DNA of 59,154 bases from Aliarcobacter sp017996075 (GTDB lineage Bacteria; Campylobacterota; Campylobacteria; Campylobacterales; Arcobacteraceae), in assembly GCF_051062515.1 (NCBI RefSeq), contig NZ_JAMXEK010000011.1, one strand, 5' to 3'. The notes beneath the pieces were generated by a model. That model did no database searches. It was given only the letters and a program-made list of their open reading frames with translations, and had not been told where the DNA came from. The stretch's first letter is position 1. The number at the start of each line of letters is the position of its first letter. Of the stretch, positions 1 through 8,487 are shown piece after piece. Made by a program: the position numbers and the translations under genes.

Positions 1-56
1 AGTATAAAAGTTATTGGTAAAAATAAAAATATGAATTCGTATGAGTTAAATAGCAT
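1..56 (-). CDS. MBOAT family O-acyltransferase, N-terminal fragment (runs off the window)
   Basis: The ATG at 56-54 overlaps the stop codon of the upstream glycosyltransferase by one base (TAATG). The 18 codons visible read MLFNSYEFIFLFLPITFI, which is the very conserved opening of membrane-bound O-acyltransferases of the AlgI/DltB type. Such proteins transfer acyl (often acetyl) groups to exported polysaccharides, which fits the neighbouring polysaccharide genes. Only the first membrane segment is seen, so the assignment rests on the N-terminal signature and translational coupling. Confidence 0.6.
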   Translation of the reverse strand, partial: MLFNSYEFIFLFLPITFI

Positions 57-982
57 TAGTATTTATCCTCTTTATTAATAATTTTTTGTTTATATCTCAA
101 ACTACTTTTTATAGAAAAACCTTGAATTGCTGCTAAAAAAATCTTAAATCCATTTTTCTTTTTAAATATCCTAAAAAATAATTTTATAAAAAGTGCTATT
201 TTTAATAACAAAATTCCAAAAAAGTTATAATGCTTATCTAGTAAGTGATAATAAGATATATAAAATTCTCGTTCTATCTCAAAACTTTTTTCTGTACTTC
301 CTCCTGCTTCATGAAAAACTTCTGCTTTAGGAATAAAATAAACTTTTTTACCAAAATCCCAAACTCTTTTACAAATATCTTCTTCTTCACTATAAAGAAA
401 AAAAACAGTATCAAAGCCACCAATGCTACAAAAAACATCTTTTCTAAAAAACATACAAGAACCACTTACTACTTCAACTTCAGAGTTCTTTTCAAGTTTT
501 ATTTTATTACTTGGAAATCTATTTTTTGAAACAATTCTTTGAATACTATTTCCAAATAACTGTTTTATTAAATGTGGAAATTGTTTGTATGAAGATGAAT
601 AGTTACCATTATTATCCAAAACCTTTGCGGTTGCTAATCCAACATCTTCATTAAAATCTAAAAAATCTTTTAAAATTTTTGAAGTATTATTTAAAAGAAT
701 ACAATCATTATTTATAAAAAAATAATATTTTCCTTTTGCATAGTTTATACCTAGCATATTTCCACTTGCAAAACCACTATTAATACAATTCTCTATTAAT
801 TTTATATTAATTTTATCACTAACAAAATTTTTTAACTTAAATAAATCATCTTTTTTAGAAGCATTATCTACAATAATTATTTCATATAAAATATCAGAAC
901 TATTTTTGATTATACTTTCAACTAAACTAATAGTATATTTTGAAGAATTATAATTGATTGTTATAAAAGATATATCTACCAT
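56..982 (-). CDS. Family 2 glycosyltransferase (rhamnosyltransferase-like)
   Basis: A 308-residue inverting GT-A glycosyltransferase. The nucleotide-sugar fold is shown by IIVDNAS near residues 36-42, the SGFASGNMLGI segment near 69-79 and the NNDC metal-binding equivalent of the DXD motif near 91-94. An acidic SEEEDIC motif near 198-204 is the usual catalytic-base region of WcaA/WbbL-like enzymes. A hydrophobic stretch near residues 253-273 may tie it to the inner membrane. It lies downstream of the dTDP-rhamnose genes in the same orientation, so dTDP-rhamnose is a plausible donor, but donor and acceptor cannot be read from sequence. Confidence 0.85.
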   Translation of the reverse strand: MVDISFITINYNSSKYTISLVESIIKNSSDILYEIIIVDNASKKDDLFKLKNFVSDKINIKLIENCINSGFASGNMLGINYAKGKYYFFINNDCILLNNTSKILKDFLDFNEDVGLATAKVLDNNGNYSSSYKQFPHLIKQLFGNSIQRIVSKNRFPSNKIKLEKNSEVEVVSGSCMFFRKDVFCSIGGFDTVFFLYSEEEDICKRVWDFGKKVYFIPKAEVFHEAGGSTEKSFEIEREFYISYYHLLDKHYNFFGILLLKIALFIKLFFRIFKKKNGFKIFLAAIQGFSIKSSLRYKQKIINKEDKY

Positions 983-987
983 AATAT

Positions 988-1875
988 TTACTTTAAATTA
1001 TACTTTCCATATCTATTTATAAGAAAATGATATAAACCAATAAACTTAGCTTTTAACTTATTCCTTTTATCTATTTCATATAGTAAGATTTTTGTAACAT
1101 CATGTATAAATACTATATTCAATATATGTAACATACCAAATTCTTTAGGAAAATATTTTCCATAATTTTTAGATAGATACAAACTATTTCTAGATATATA
1201 ATACGCTCTTTGAGCATTATGTTCGGTTTTATACTTCTTTTTTCTTGTAAAAATATTAGTTCTTAAGTGTACTTCTCCTAACTTATGTTCTACAAAAACA
1301 TCAGGGAAATACAATATTTTAAATTTTTTAATATTAATTCTAAGACAATAGTCATAATCAACCATATCTATAAAAAGTTTATCATTAAATCTACCTATTT
1401 CTTCAAAATATTCAAGATTAACTATATTTGCAGATGTTATAACACTGAATTTATCTTCTCTATAATTGCAACTACACTCATTTATATCGCATGTTGAATA
1501 ACCTTCTTTATCTGTATTTGCTGCCAATAATGCTACATTATTTACATTTTGTACTTTTTCTAAGCATTTTTTATAGTGGTCAAAATTTATAAATGAACTA
1601 TCTTGATCCATAGTAAGAATCCATTTAAATTGCAGTTCTATAGCTTTATCACAAGCTTGATTTAGAGCAGTTGCTATGCCTAAGTTATCATTGTTATTTA
1701 TATAAATTAATTTTGATTCAAAAACTTCACTCAACTTATCTATTAAAAAATTATTCTTTTTTAATGAATTATCAACAACTATCAACTTATCTACATAATT
1801 GCCATAAGTTAAAATATTTTCAAAAATCGTATCATCTGGATTATACAATACTACACAAGCTGCAAGTTTTATCAA
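988..1875 (-). CDS. Family 2 glycosyltransferase (rhamnosyltransferase type)
   Basis: A 295-residue GT2 enzyme resembling the RfbF/RgpF-type rhamnosyltransferases: VVLYNPDD near residue 8, VVDNS near 33, NLGIATALNQA near 64 and the metal-binding TMDQDSS near 88-94, followed by a DMVDYDYCLR segment that carries the probable catalytic base. No signal peptide or clear membrane helix. The ATG overlaps the stop of the next upstream gene (ATGA type), showing translational coupling in the polysaccharide operon. Rhamnose transfer is inferred from the family and from the rfb genes beside it. Confidence 0.85.
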   Translation of the reverse strand: MIKLAACVVLYNPDDTIFENILTYGNYVDKLIVVDNSLKKNNFLIDKLSEVFESKLIYINNNDNLGIATALNQACDKAIELQFKWILTMDQDSSFINFDHYKKCLEKVQNVNNVALLAANTDKEGYSTCDINECSCNYREDKFSVITSANIVNLEYFEEIGRFNDKLFIDMVDYDYCLRINIKKFKILYFPDVFVEHKLGEVHLRTNIFTRKKKYKTEHNAQRAYYISRNSLYLSKNYGKYFPKEFGMLHILNIVFIHDVTKILLYEIDKRNKLKAKFIGLYHFLINRYGKYNLK

Positions 1876-2717
1876 AAATTATCCTTTTTAACTATTCCAT
1901 TATCGCAAACAAACTTATTTGCGTCAAAATTTTTTTTCAAAATAGCATTATTTATAATCCCTTGAGAACTATCAAATCTTTTTTTATGATATAAGTGTAC
2001 AATATTTGCATTATATCTACAAGATTTTAATTCTATTCCTAATCCTCTAAATCTCCATCCTAAATCTACATCTTCACCAACTGATGGTAAGGCATATGTT
2101 TCATCAAAACCATTAATTGATAAAATATCTTCTTTAAATGCAGACCAATTACAACCAATAATGTAATTAACCTCTTTCTTTATAAATGGAGCCAAAAATG
2201 ATTTATAAGAAATGTGTAAAATATCTTCCAAATGCCTAGTTTTATCTTTTATTAATTTTATTGCATATAACCAATAATTATTAGTTAATTTTGAAACTGT
2301 TAATTTTTTAGAACGAATCTCTTTTGTTATCTGATTACCTAACTCTACTCTTTTACCAGCTAAAACTATTTTTTTAGAAGCTTGCATAATATGATTCTCT
2401 ATAAAATCATCAAATGGTACACAATCACCATCTATAAAAATTAAATACTCATATTTTGAAGCAACAATCGCTCTATTTAGTGCTATATTCTTCCTCCAGC
2501 CAATATCTTCTTGATATAAATGTATGATATCTAATTTTTTATATTTATCTTTAGCAACCTTAACATATTCAACCATTTCTTTACTATTTCCATCTTCAGA
2601 AATAATAACTTCATTTGGAATAATTGTTTGATTAATCAAAGATTCTAATATTAAATCTAAACTATCCGTATCTTTATATACAGATATTATTATTGAACAT
2701 TTTAAATTATTTTGCAT
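1872..2717 (-). CDS. Family 2 glycosyltransferase with GT7-like C-terminal region
   Basis: A 281-residue GT2 protein. SVYKDTDSL opens the nucleotide-binding fold near residue 12, GWRKNIALNRAI lies near 73-84 and the DXD-type FIDGDCV near 94-100. A SVGEDVDLGWRFRGLG segment in the C-terminal third is typical of the galactosyl-transferase-like (Glyco_tranf_2_C/GT7) catalytic region. It overlaps rfbB by 11 bases and the next glycosyltransferase by 4 bases, so it is translated from one polysaccharide mRNA. The sugar transferred is unknown. Confidence 0.85.
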   Translation of the reverse strand: MQNNLKCSIIISVYKDTDSLDLILESLINQTIIPNEVIISEDGNSKEMVEYVKVAKDKYKKLDIIHLYQEDIGWRKNIALNRAIVASKYEYLIFIDGDCVPFDDFIENHIMQASKKIVLAGKRVELGNQITKEIRSKKLTVSKLTNNYWLYAIKLIKDKTRHLEDILHISYKSFLAPFIKKEVNYIIGCNWSAFKEDILSINGFDETYALPSVGEDVDLGWRFRGLGIELKSCRYNANIVHLYHKKRFDSSQGIINNAILKKNFDANKFVCDNGIVKKDNF

Positions 2718-3738
2718 ATTTTTTTAAATACCACTTAATAGTTTTCACAATACCAGTATCAAAGTTTTCATCTGCTTTCCAACCTAATTCATTCTCTAGT
2801 TTACTTGCATCTATTGCATATCTTCTATCATGTCCTGCTCTATCTTCTACAAAAGTTATTAAACTTTTGTATGAGAAGTTTGGTTGTGGAACTTCTTTAT
2901 CTAATATTGTAGTAATAGTATCTACTATTTGAAGATTTGTTCTCTCATTTCTTCCACCAATATTATATGTTTCTCCAGTTTTTCCATTATGGAAAACTAG
3001 ATCTATTCCTTTACAATGATCAAGCACGTATAACCAATCTCTTATATTCTTTCCATCACCATATATTGGAATTGGATTTTGTTTAAGAGCATTTCTTATA
3101 ATTGTTGGAATTAATTTTTCATCATGTTGTTTTGGACCATAATTATTTGAGCAGTTTGTAATAACTGTATTTAATCCATATGTTTCATTATATGCTCTTA
3201 TTATCATATCACTTGAAGCTTTAGAAGCTGAGTATGGAGAGTTTGGAGCATAAGGAGTTTTTTCTGTAAACAGTTCATTTGGATCAAGACTAAGTGTTCC
3301 ATATACTTCATCTGTTGAGATATGATGAAATCTACAATCTTTATATTCGTCTTTATAAACAAATGGTTTATTCATCCAATATTTATAAGCTACGTCAATC
3401 AAAGTAAATGTTCCATTTACATTTGTTTGTACAAATACACCTGGATTTTTAATAGAGTTATCTACATGAGATTCAGCTGCAAAGTGAATAACACCTTTTA
3501 TATCATATTCATTAAATATAAATTCAACTAATTCTCTATTACAGATATCACCTTTGATAAATTTATATCTTGGATTTGTTTCACACTCTTTTAGATTTTC
3601 CAAATCTCCAGCATATGTTAAAAGGTCTATGTTTACTAGATTATAGTTTGGATATTTATCTAAAAAATACGGCACAAAGTTTGAACCTATAAAGCCTGCA
3701 CATCCAGTTACTAGTATTGTTTTATTGTTGTTTTGCAT
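2707..3738 (-). CDS. rfbB: dTDP-glucose 4,6-dehydratase
   Basis: Second step of dTDP-L-rhamnose synthesis: converts dTDP-glucose to dTDP-4-keto-6-deoxyglucose using bound NAD+. At 343 residues it has the normal length. The Rossmann glycine motif TGCAGFIGSNF lies at residues 11-21, the HISTDEVYG active-site segment is near 140, and the YSASKAS motif supplies the catalytic Tyr and Lys. It is an extended SDR family enzyme, cytoplasmic. It is separated by 1 base from the ORF6N-domain gene that splits it from rfbD. Also called rmlB. Confidence 0.96.
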   Translation of the reverse strand: MQNNNKTILVTGCAGFIGSNFVPYFLDKYPNYNLVNIDLLTYAGDLENLKECETNPRYKFIKGDICNRELVEFIFNEYDIKGVIHFAAESHVDNSIKNPGVFVQTNVNGTFTLIDVAYKYWMNKPFVYKDEYKDCRFHHISTDEVYGTLSLDPNELFTEKTPYAPNSPYSASKASSDMIIRAYNETYGLNTVITNCSNNYGPKQHDEKLIPTIIRNALKQNPIPIYGDGKNIRDWLYVLDHCKGIDLVFHNGKTGETYNIGGRNERTNLQIVDTITTILDKEVPQPNFSYKSLITFVEDRAGHDRRYAIDASKLENELGWKADENFDTGIVKTIKWYLKKYAK

Positions 3739-3739
3739 T

Positions 3740-4297
3740 TTAGTTTTCCTTTTTGTGTACTTTTTTTACAGTTCTTTTATATTTTAATAAGCCAAAATTC
3801 ACTTCTATAGAAGTTTCTGTATCAGCATCATACTCTTCTGGTACTTCTAAGAGTTCAGCGATAATTTCTCCACTTTTTTGAGACAGTTGCTCTTTTAATT
3901 TATTATCAGTAGTAGTTTCTAATTGTTTTAAATTATACTTAAGATTATCTATTTTTTCAAAAGTTTCAATTATAAGAAATGTTACCTCTTTTGCTTTTTT
4001 ACTAGAAAGTATTGTAGCCAACATCCAAAGACCTTTTTTTGTAAAGGCTTTTGGAAGATATGGCGAATATTTAATTGTCTCTAGGTGGTCGAAATATTCG
4101 ACCACCTTTGATTTTTCGTCTTTTGTAAGTTCAAACATATAATCTTTTGGAAATTTATCAATATTATTTGATACAGCTTCATTTACTCTTTTTGTTTCAA
4201 CTCCATAAAGTTCTGCAACATCTCTATCTATAATTATAAACTTATCTCTTAGCTCTATGATTTTACTATCAATTATATTATTTGAAATTAAGTTCAT
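3740..4297 (-). CDS. ORF6N domain protein inserted in the dTDP-rhamnose operon
   Basis: A 185-residue soluble protein whose N-terminal 90-100 residues match the ORF6N (KilA-N-associated) DNA-binding domain found mostly in phage and plasmid proteins: IIELRDKFIIIDRDVAELYGVETKRVNEAV, then FPKDYMFELTKDE, and AFTKKGLWMLATILSSKKA. (The first string is residues about 13-42, given here only for its key residues D24, AELYGV and VNEAV.) The C-terminal part is charged and low in complexity. Its ATG overlaps the rfbD stop by one base and it ends one base before rfbB, so it is co-transcribed with sugar-nucleotide genes although it has no known role there. Function in this setting is unknown. Confidence 0.8.
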   Translation of the reverse strand: MNLISNNIIDSKIIELRDKFIIIDRDVAELYGVETKRVNEAVSNNIDKFPKDYMFELTKDEKSKVVEYFDHLETIKYSPYLPKAFTKKGLWMLATILSSKKAKEVTFLIIETFEKIDNLKYNLKQLETTTDNKLKEQLSQKSGEIIAELLEVPEEYDADTETSIEVNFGLLKYKRTVKKVHKKEN

Positions 4298-5199
4298 TAT
4301 CTTCTTTCACCTAATCTCTTTAAGCAATCGTCTAATCCATCTTTCCAGTATAGTATTTCTAAATTGAATTTTGATTTTATCTTACTTTTATTTAAAAGTG
4401 AGAAATGAGGTCGTTTTGCAGGAGTTGGGTATTGATATGTCTCTATTGCTTTTATTTTACAATTTAGTTTTGCCATTTTCATTATCTCTTTTGCAAAATC
4501 ATACCAAGACAATACTCCCTCATTTGAATAATTATAGATTTCAACTTTAGAATTTTCTATTTGAGGAATAATATCAAGAATAGTAATCGCCAAGTCTTTA
4601 GCGTATGTTGGAGTTCCAACTTGATCAAATATTACACCTAATTCTTCTTTTTCTTTTCCTAATCGAAGCATTGTTTTTACAAAGTTGTTCCCGTAATATG
4701 AATAAACCCATGAAGTTCTTATAATTATAGAGTTTAATGGATTTATATCTCTGATTTCATTTTCGCCATCAAGTTTTGTTTTACCATATATTGATTGTGG
4801 GTTTGTTTGAAACTCTTCAACATATGGTTTAAAGTTTTTTCCATCAAATACATAATCTGTAGAGATATGAATTAGTTTTATATTTAACCCTTTGGCAACG
4901 ATTGATAATTTTTTAACAGCTTTTCTATTTACTAAATCTGCATTTATTTCATCAGATTCAGCTTTATCAACAGCTGTATATGCTGCACAATTAATAATTA
5001 CATTTATACTATTTGTTTGGCAAAATTCTTTGATACTATCTTTTGAAGTAATATCTATATCATCTCTTGTAGTAAAAAAGAAATTATAATTATAGTTTGA
5101 AGAAAGCTCTTTTATTTCACTTCCAAGCTGACCCATTGAACCTGTCACTAAAACATTTATATTTGCTGAGACTAAAGTCTCAGTTCCTAAATTAAGCAT
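4297..5199 (-). CDS. rfbD: dTDP-4-dehydrorhamnose reductase
   Basis: Final step of dTDP-L-rhamnose synthesis, NAD(P)H-dependent reduction of the 4-keto group. A 300-residue SDR protein with the NVLVTGSMGQLGSEI nucleotide-binding motif, INCAAYTAVDKAE, HISTDYVFDG and the YGKTKLDGE active-site Tyr/Lys motif. The family normally starts with MNVLVTG or MNILVTG. Here that Met position is ATA (Ile) and the ATG used lies 17 codons upstream at 5199, overlapping the rfbC stop by 8 bases with GGAG ten bases before it. The extra N-terminal codons span a perfect palindrome (5166-5183). Also called rmlD. Confidence 0.93.
   Translation of the reverse strand: MLNLGTETLVSANINVLVTGSMGQLGSEIKELSSNYNYNFFFTTRDDIDITSKDSIKEFCQTNSINVIINCAAYTAVDKAESDEINADLVNRKAVKKLSIVAKGLNIKLIHISTDYVFDGKNFKPYVEEFQTNPQSIYGKTKLDGENEIRDINPLNSIIIRTSWVYSYYGNNFVKTMLRLGKEKEELGVIFDQVGTPTYAKDLAITILDIIPQIENSKVEIYNYSNEGVLSWYDFAKEIMKMAKLNCKIKAIETYQYPTPAKRPHFSLLNKSKIKSKFNLEILYWKDGLDDCLKRLGERR
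5166..5183. repeat. Perfect 18-bp palindrome at the rfbC/rfbD junction
   Basis: CTGAGACT-AA-AGTCTCAG reads the same on both strands apart from the 2-base centre. It lies inside the extra N-terminal codons of rfbD, just after the rfbC stop. In the mRNA it can form an 8-bp hairpin between the ATG at 5199 and the family-consensus start position, so it may affect which start is used. No U-tract follows, so it is not a terminator. Confidence 0.7.
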
Positions 5200-5767
5200 A
5201 ATAGTTTACTCCAAATTCAAATAAGTCATTTGTTTCATTTAGTTTTGGTTGTTTTGTATCTTTAGCAGATAGGTTAAGTTCTTCTTTTTTCAAAATCCAA
5301 TCTATATTTAGATTTTTATCATCAAAAGCTATTCCTCTATCACATTCAGGGCTGTAGTAATTATCTACTTTATAAGCAAATACTGTATCATCTTCAAGTA
5401 CTACAAATCCATGAGCAAATCCTCTAGGAATAAGTAGTTGTTTTTTATTTTCACCACTTAACTCTACTGCTACATATTTTCCAAAAGTTGGAGAATTTTT
5501 TCGTATATCAACTGCAACATCAAGAACTCTTCCGTGAATAACTCGAACTAACTTTGTTTGTGCATAAGGTGGAAGTTGATAATGAAGACCTCGAAGAACT
5601 CCTTTAGAACTTTTTGATTCATTATCTTGGCAGAAGTTTATTTTATATCCTAAAAACTCTTCTAGCTTATTGCTCACAAAAGTCTCTACAAAGTAACCTC
5701 TTGAGTCTCCATGAACTTTTGGTTCAATAATTACAACATCAGGAATAGCTGTTCTTGTAAATGTCAT
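5192..5767 (-). CDS. rfbC: dTDP-4-dehydrorhamnose 3,5-epimerase
   Basis: Third step of dTDP-L-rhamnose synthesis, double epimerisation of the 4-keto-6-deoxy sugar. A 191-residue cupin-fold enzyme of normal size with the diagnostic DSRGYFVETF segment near residue 21, KGVLRGLHYQ near 55 (contains the catalytic His), DVAVDIRKNSPTFG near 84 and IPRGFAHGF near 113. It starts 2 bases after the rfbA stop and its 3' end overlaps rfbD, consistent with one operon. Also called rmlC. Confidence 0.96.
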   Translation of the reverse strand: MTFTRTAIPDVVIIEPKVHGDSRGYFVETFVSNKLEEFLGYKINFCQDNESKSSKGVLRGLHYQLPPYAQTKLVRVIHGRVLDVAVDIRKNSPTFGKYVAVELSGENKKQLLIPRGFAHGFVVLEDDTVFAYKVDNYYSPECDRGIAFDDKNLNIDWILKKEELNLSAKDTKQPKLNETNDLFEFGVNYYA

Positions 5768-5769
5768 AA

Positions 5770-6660
5770 CTATTTCATCCTTCTTGGTTGGTTAGCTCTA
5801 GAGATTAAATATTGACCATATTGATTTTTCTTTAAAGGCTCTGCTAATTCAAGAAGTTTTTCTTTACTTATATATCCCATTTCATATGCTATCTCTTCAA
5901 GACAGGCTACTTTTAGGCTTTGTCTATTTTCAATAGTTTGAATAAAAGAAGAAGCTTCAAGTAGTGATTCATGAGTTCCAGTATCAAGCCAAGCGTACCC
6001 TCTTCCCATTAGTTCTACTTTTAATCTATTTTCATTTAGATAATCTTGATTTAAAGTTGTAATTTCTAGCTCACCACGATCACTTGGTTTTACATCTTTA
6101 GCTTTTTTTACTACATCATTTGGGTAAAAGTATAGTCCTACAACAGCATAGTTTGATTTTGGCTCTTTTGGTTTCTCTTCAATAGAGATTACATCACCAT
6201 TTTCATTAAATTCTGCAACTCCATATCTTTGTGGATCCGAAACATAATAACCAAATACAGTTGCTTTATTTTCATCTTTAATATTTTTTATACTTTTAGA
6301 TAAAAGTTCTGTTAGACCATGACCATAAAAAATATTATCACCTAGAACTAAACAAGCATCATCACCAGCTAAAAACTCTTCACCTAAGATAAATGCTTGA
6401 GCTAAACCATCAGGGCTTGGTTGAACTACATATTCAAATCTCATACCAAGCTCACTTCCATCTCCTAAAAGATTTATAAAACTAAGTTGATCTTGAGGAG
6501 TTGTAATAATTAATACTTCCTTTATACCAGCAAGCATTAAAACAGACAAAGGATAATATATCATAGGTTTATCATAGATTGGAACTAGTTGTTTACTAAC
6601 TCCTTTTGTGATTGGATAAAGTCTTGTTCCACTTCCACCTGCTAATATTATACCCTTCAT
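5770..6660 (-). CDS. rfbA: Glucose-1-phosphate thymidylyltransferase
   Basis: First step of dTDP-L-rhamnose synthesis: dTTP plus glucose-1-phosphate gives dTDP-glucose and PPi. 296 residues, typical length. The nucleotidyltransferase signature GGSGTRLYPIT is at residues 8-18, followed by KQLVPIYDKPMIYYPLS, VLGDNIFYG near 106 (metal-binding Asp), EKP near 162 and WLDTGTHESL near 224. Cytoplasmic. It is the first of the four rhamnose genes in transcription order (rfbA-rfbC-rfbD-ORF6N-rfbB) and lies 33 bases after the family-9 glycosyltransferase gene. Also called rmlA. Confidence 0.97.
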   Translation of the reverse strand: MKGIILAGGSGTRLYPITKGVSKQLVPIYDKPMIYYPLSVLMLAGIKEVLIITTPQDQLSFINLLGDGSELGMRFEYVVQPSPDGLAQAFILGEEFLAGDDACLVLGDNIFYGHGLTELLSKSIKNIKDENKATVFGYYVSDPQRYGVAEFNENGDVISIEEKPKEPKSNYAVVGLYFYPNDVVKKAKDVKPSDRGELEITTLNQDYLNENRLKVELMGRGYAWLDTGTHESLLEASSFIQTIENRQSLKVACLEEIAYEMGYISKEKLLELAEPLKKNQYGQYLISRANQPRRMK

Positions 6661-6693
6661 ATATCTTCCCTCTAAAATAATTTGGCTTATATT

Positions 6694-7701
6694 CTACAAT
6701 ATCTTAGCTTGATTTAATAAATCAAAAACATTTAAAGGCTTGATATTCTTCATACAAATATTATCCTTACAAGCTTTCATAACTTCTGTTTTATAACAAG
6801 GACTACAAGATAATCCTGCATTTATAATATGCACTTCGTTAAAAGGTGTTTTATATGGTCCTGTTTGCTCTGCTGGAGTTGGTCCAATCAGACAAAAAAC
6901 TGTGGTATTAACTGCAGATGCTATATGAGCTGTTCCTGTATCAGTTACAATCAAAGCCTTTGCTTTTTCAATAATACTAACCATTTCAGGAATTGTTATT
7001 TTTCCTACTAAATCTATAATATTTCTATTATAAGGTTTAAGAGGCTCAAAAAAATCCTCTTCACCTTTTGCACCAATTAAAATAATATTAGTATCTTTTG
7101 GAACTAAATTTAAAAACTCTTTCCAATTTTCATGAGGCCATGCTCTATAGTTTAATCTTTTCTTTTTATTGTGTGAATTACTTGGACTAACAATTATATA
7201 ATCATTTGGTAGGCTAAATTTATTTTTAATATCATTATAAGGTGAACCAAAAACTTTGGGAAATGATTTATCCAAATTCTCTTTTGAAATTATACTTGAA
7301 TAAAACTCTTTACAAATTTCAACCATATGAGTTTTTGTAATTTTAATATCTTCACAAAACCAACCAACTTTTTTATTTGCAACAATTTTTTCAACTAAAC
7401 TTTTAAATTGTTTACCCATCTCAAAATTTATTAAAATATCGTAAGGCTCTTTTTTTGAATAGTTTATTACTGCTTTTTTTTGTGAACTAAAAATTATTGG
7501 AATTTTTTTATGTTTTAAATGAAAAATTTTATTTACCCTTTTATCATATTCAAAAAGTTTTGAAGCCGCTGGAGTTGATATATAATCAATAGTTATATCT
7601 TCTCCAAACTCAAATTTTAATGCATCTAATACAGATGTAGAATATACTAAATCCCCTAAAGCTCCACATCTTATAATCAATATTTTTTTTATATTTTTCA
7701 A
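6694..7701 (-). CDS. Family 9 glycosyltransferase (heptosyltransferase-like)
   Basis: A 335-residue GT-B enzyme of the ADP-heptose:LPS heptosyltransferase family. The N-terminal IIRCGALGDLVYSTSVL motif (residues 9-25) is the family hallmark, and the C-terminal half has VTDTGTAHIASAVNTTVFCLIGPT, whose key TGTAHIA residues form the donor site, and a final cysteine-rich SCSPCYKTEVMKACKDNIC segment. It probably adds a sugar to the LPS inner core on the cytoplasmic face of the inner membrane. Whether it is WaaF or another core transferase cannot be settled from the sequence. Confidence 0.85.
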   Translation of the reverse strand: MKNIKKILIIRCGALGDLVYSTSVLDALKFEFGEDITIDYISTPAASKLFEYDKRVNKIFHLKHKKIPIIFSSQKKAVINYSKKEPYDILINFEMGKQFKSLVEKIVANKKVGWFCEDIKITKTHMVEICKEFYSSIISKENLDKSFPKVFGSPYNDIKNKFSLPNDYIIVSPSNSHNKKKRLNYRAWPHENWKEFLNLVPKDTNIILIGAKGEEDFFEPLKPYNRNIIDLVGKITIPEMVSIIEKAKALIVTDTGTAHIASAVNTTVFCLIGPTPAEQTGPYKTPFNEVHIINAGLSCSPCYKTEVMKACKDNICMKNIKPLNVFDLLNQAKIL

Positions 7702-7716
7702 ATTTTTCCCTTAATT

Positions 7717-8487
7717 TTATAAATTCCGCAATACTTGTATAAACTCAAAAAAATATTTTACATCACTACCAACCCTTTTTTTTATAAACTCTTTTTCATA
7801 AAGCCATAAAAAAAATCGAAGTTTTTTACTAAATCTTATTAATTTTTGTTTAAATTCTATATTGTTTGTAAGTTCGCAATATTTATTAATTATCTTTTCA
7901 TAATCTATTTTAAAATTGACTTCTTTTATTTTTGTAAATGATAATAAAAATAACAAAAAATCTCTATATTGTAAAGTTTTAATATCTACATCCGTCTCAA
8001 AACTCTCTTCAAAATCTAAAACAAAAACTTTATTATCTTTAAAAGTAAAATTTCTTAATTGACTTCCACCATGAAATTGTGAAAAATTATGAATTTTAGA
8101 TAGTTCAAATATCAATTTATCCACAAAAAAGTAAAATCTATCTTCACTTATATCTTTATTTCTTAAATAAGCATTTACACTATTTCCACTATCTTCTAAA
8201 ACAAAAAAATCTTCACATTTATAAGCTATAACAGGAGTATTTATTCCTAAACTATAAAATTTTTCAAGCTTAGAAACTTCAAAATCTAAAGCCTCTTTTG
8301 AACTTTTTACAATAGGTGGAATAAGTAGTTCAAAAGGAAAGAACTTATAGAAAAACTTTTGTATTTTATCAGGTTTTGTAGCTCTAGCTTTTTTTAGCCA
8401 ATACTGTTTTTCTTCAAAAATAAAAGGAAAAATATCATTATTTGATTTTTCGTACTCTTTTTTTGCTATATCTTCAAAACTATTCAA
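7717..8487 (-). CDS. LPS core kinase-like protein (Kdo/WaaP-type fold)
   Basis: A 256-residue protein with a minimal eukaryotic-like kinase core: FVLEDSGNSV near residue 91 resembles the hinge, HGGSQLRNFTF near 140 replaces the HxDxxxxN catalytic loop, and VFVLDFEES near 154 carries the metal-binding Asp of the DFG-equivalent. This pattern is that of small LPS inner-core kinases (KdkA, WaaP, InaA group). It sits between a family-9 glycosyltransferase and a lipid A acyltransferase, one base from the latter, so a role in LPS core phosphorylation is likely but inferred. Confidence 0.65.
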   Translation of the reverse strand: MNSFEDIAKKEYEKSNNDIFPFIFEEKQYWLKKARATKPDKIQKFFYKFFPFELLIPPIVKSSKEALDFEVSKLEKFYSLGINTPVIAYKCEDFFVLEDSGNSVNAYLRNKDISEDRFYFFVDKLIFELSKIHNFSQFHGGSQLRNFTFKDNKVFVLDFEESFETDVDIKTLQYRDFLLFLLSFTKIKEVNFKIDYEKIINKYCELTNNIEFKQKLIRFSKKLRFFLWLYEKEFIKKRVGSDVKYFFEFIQVLRNL

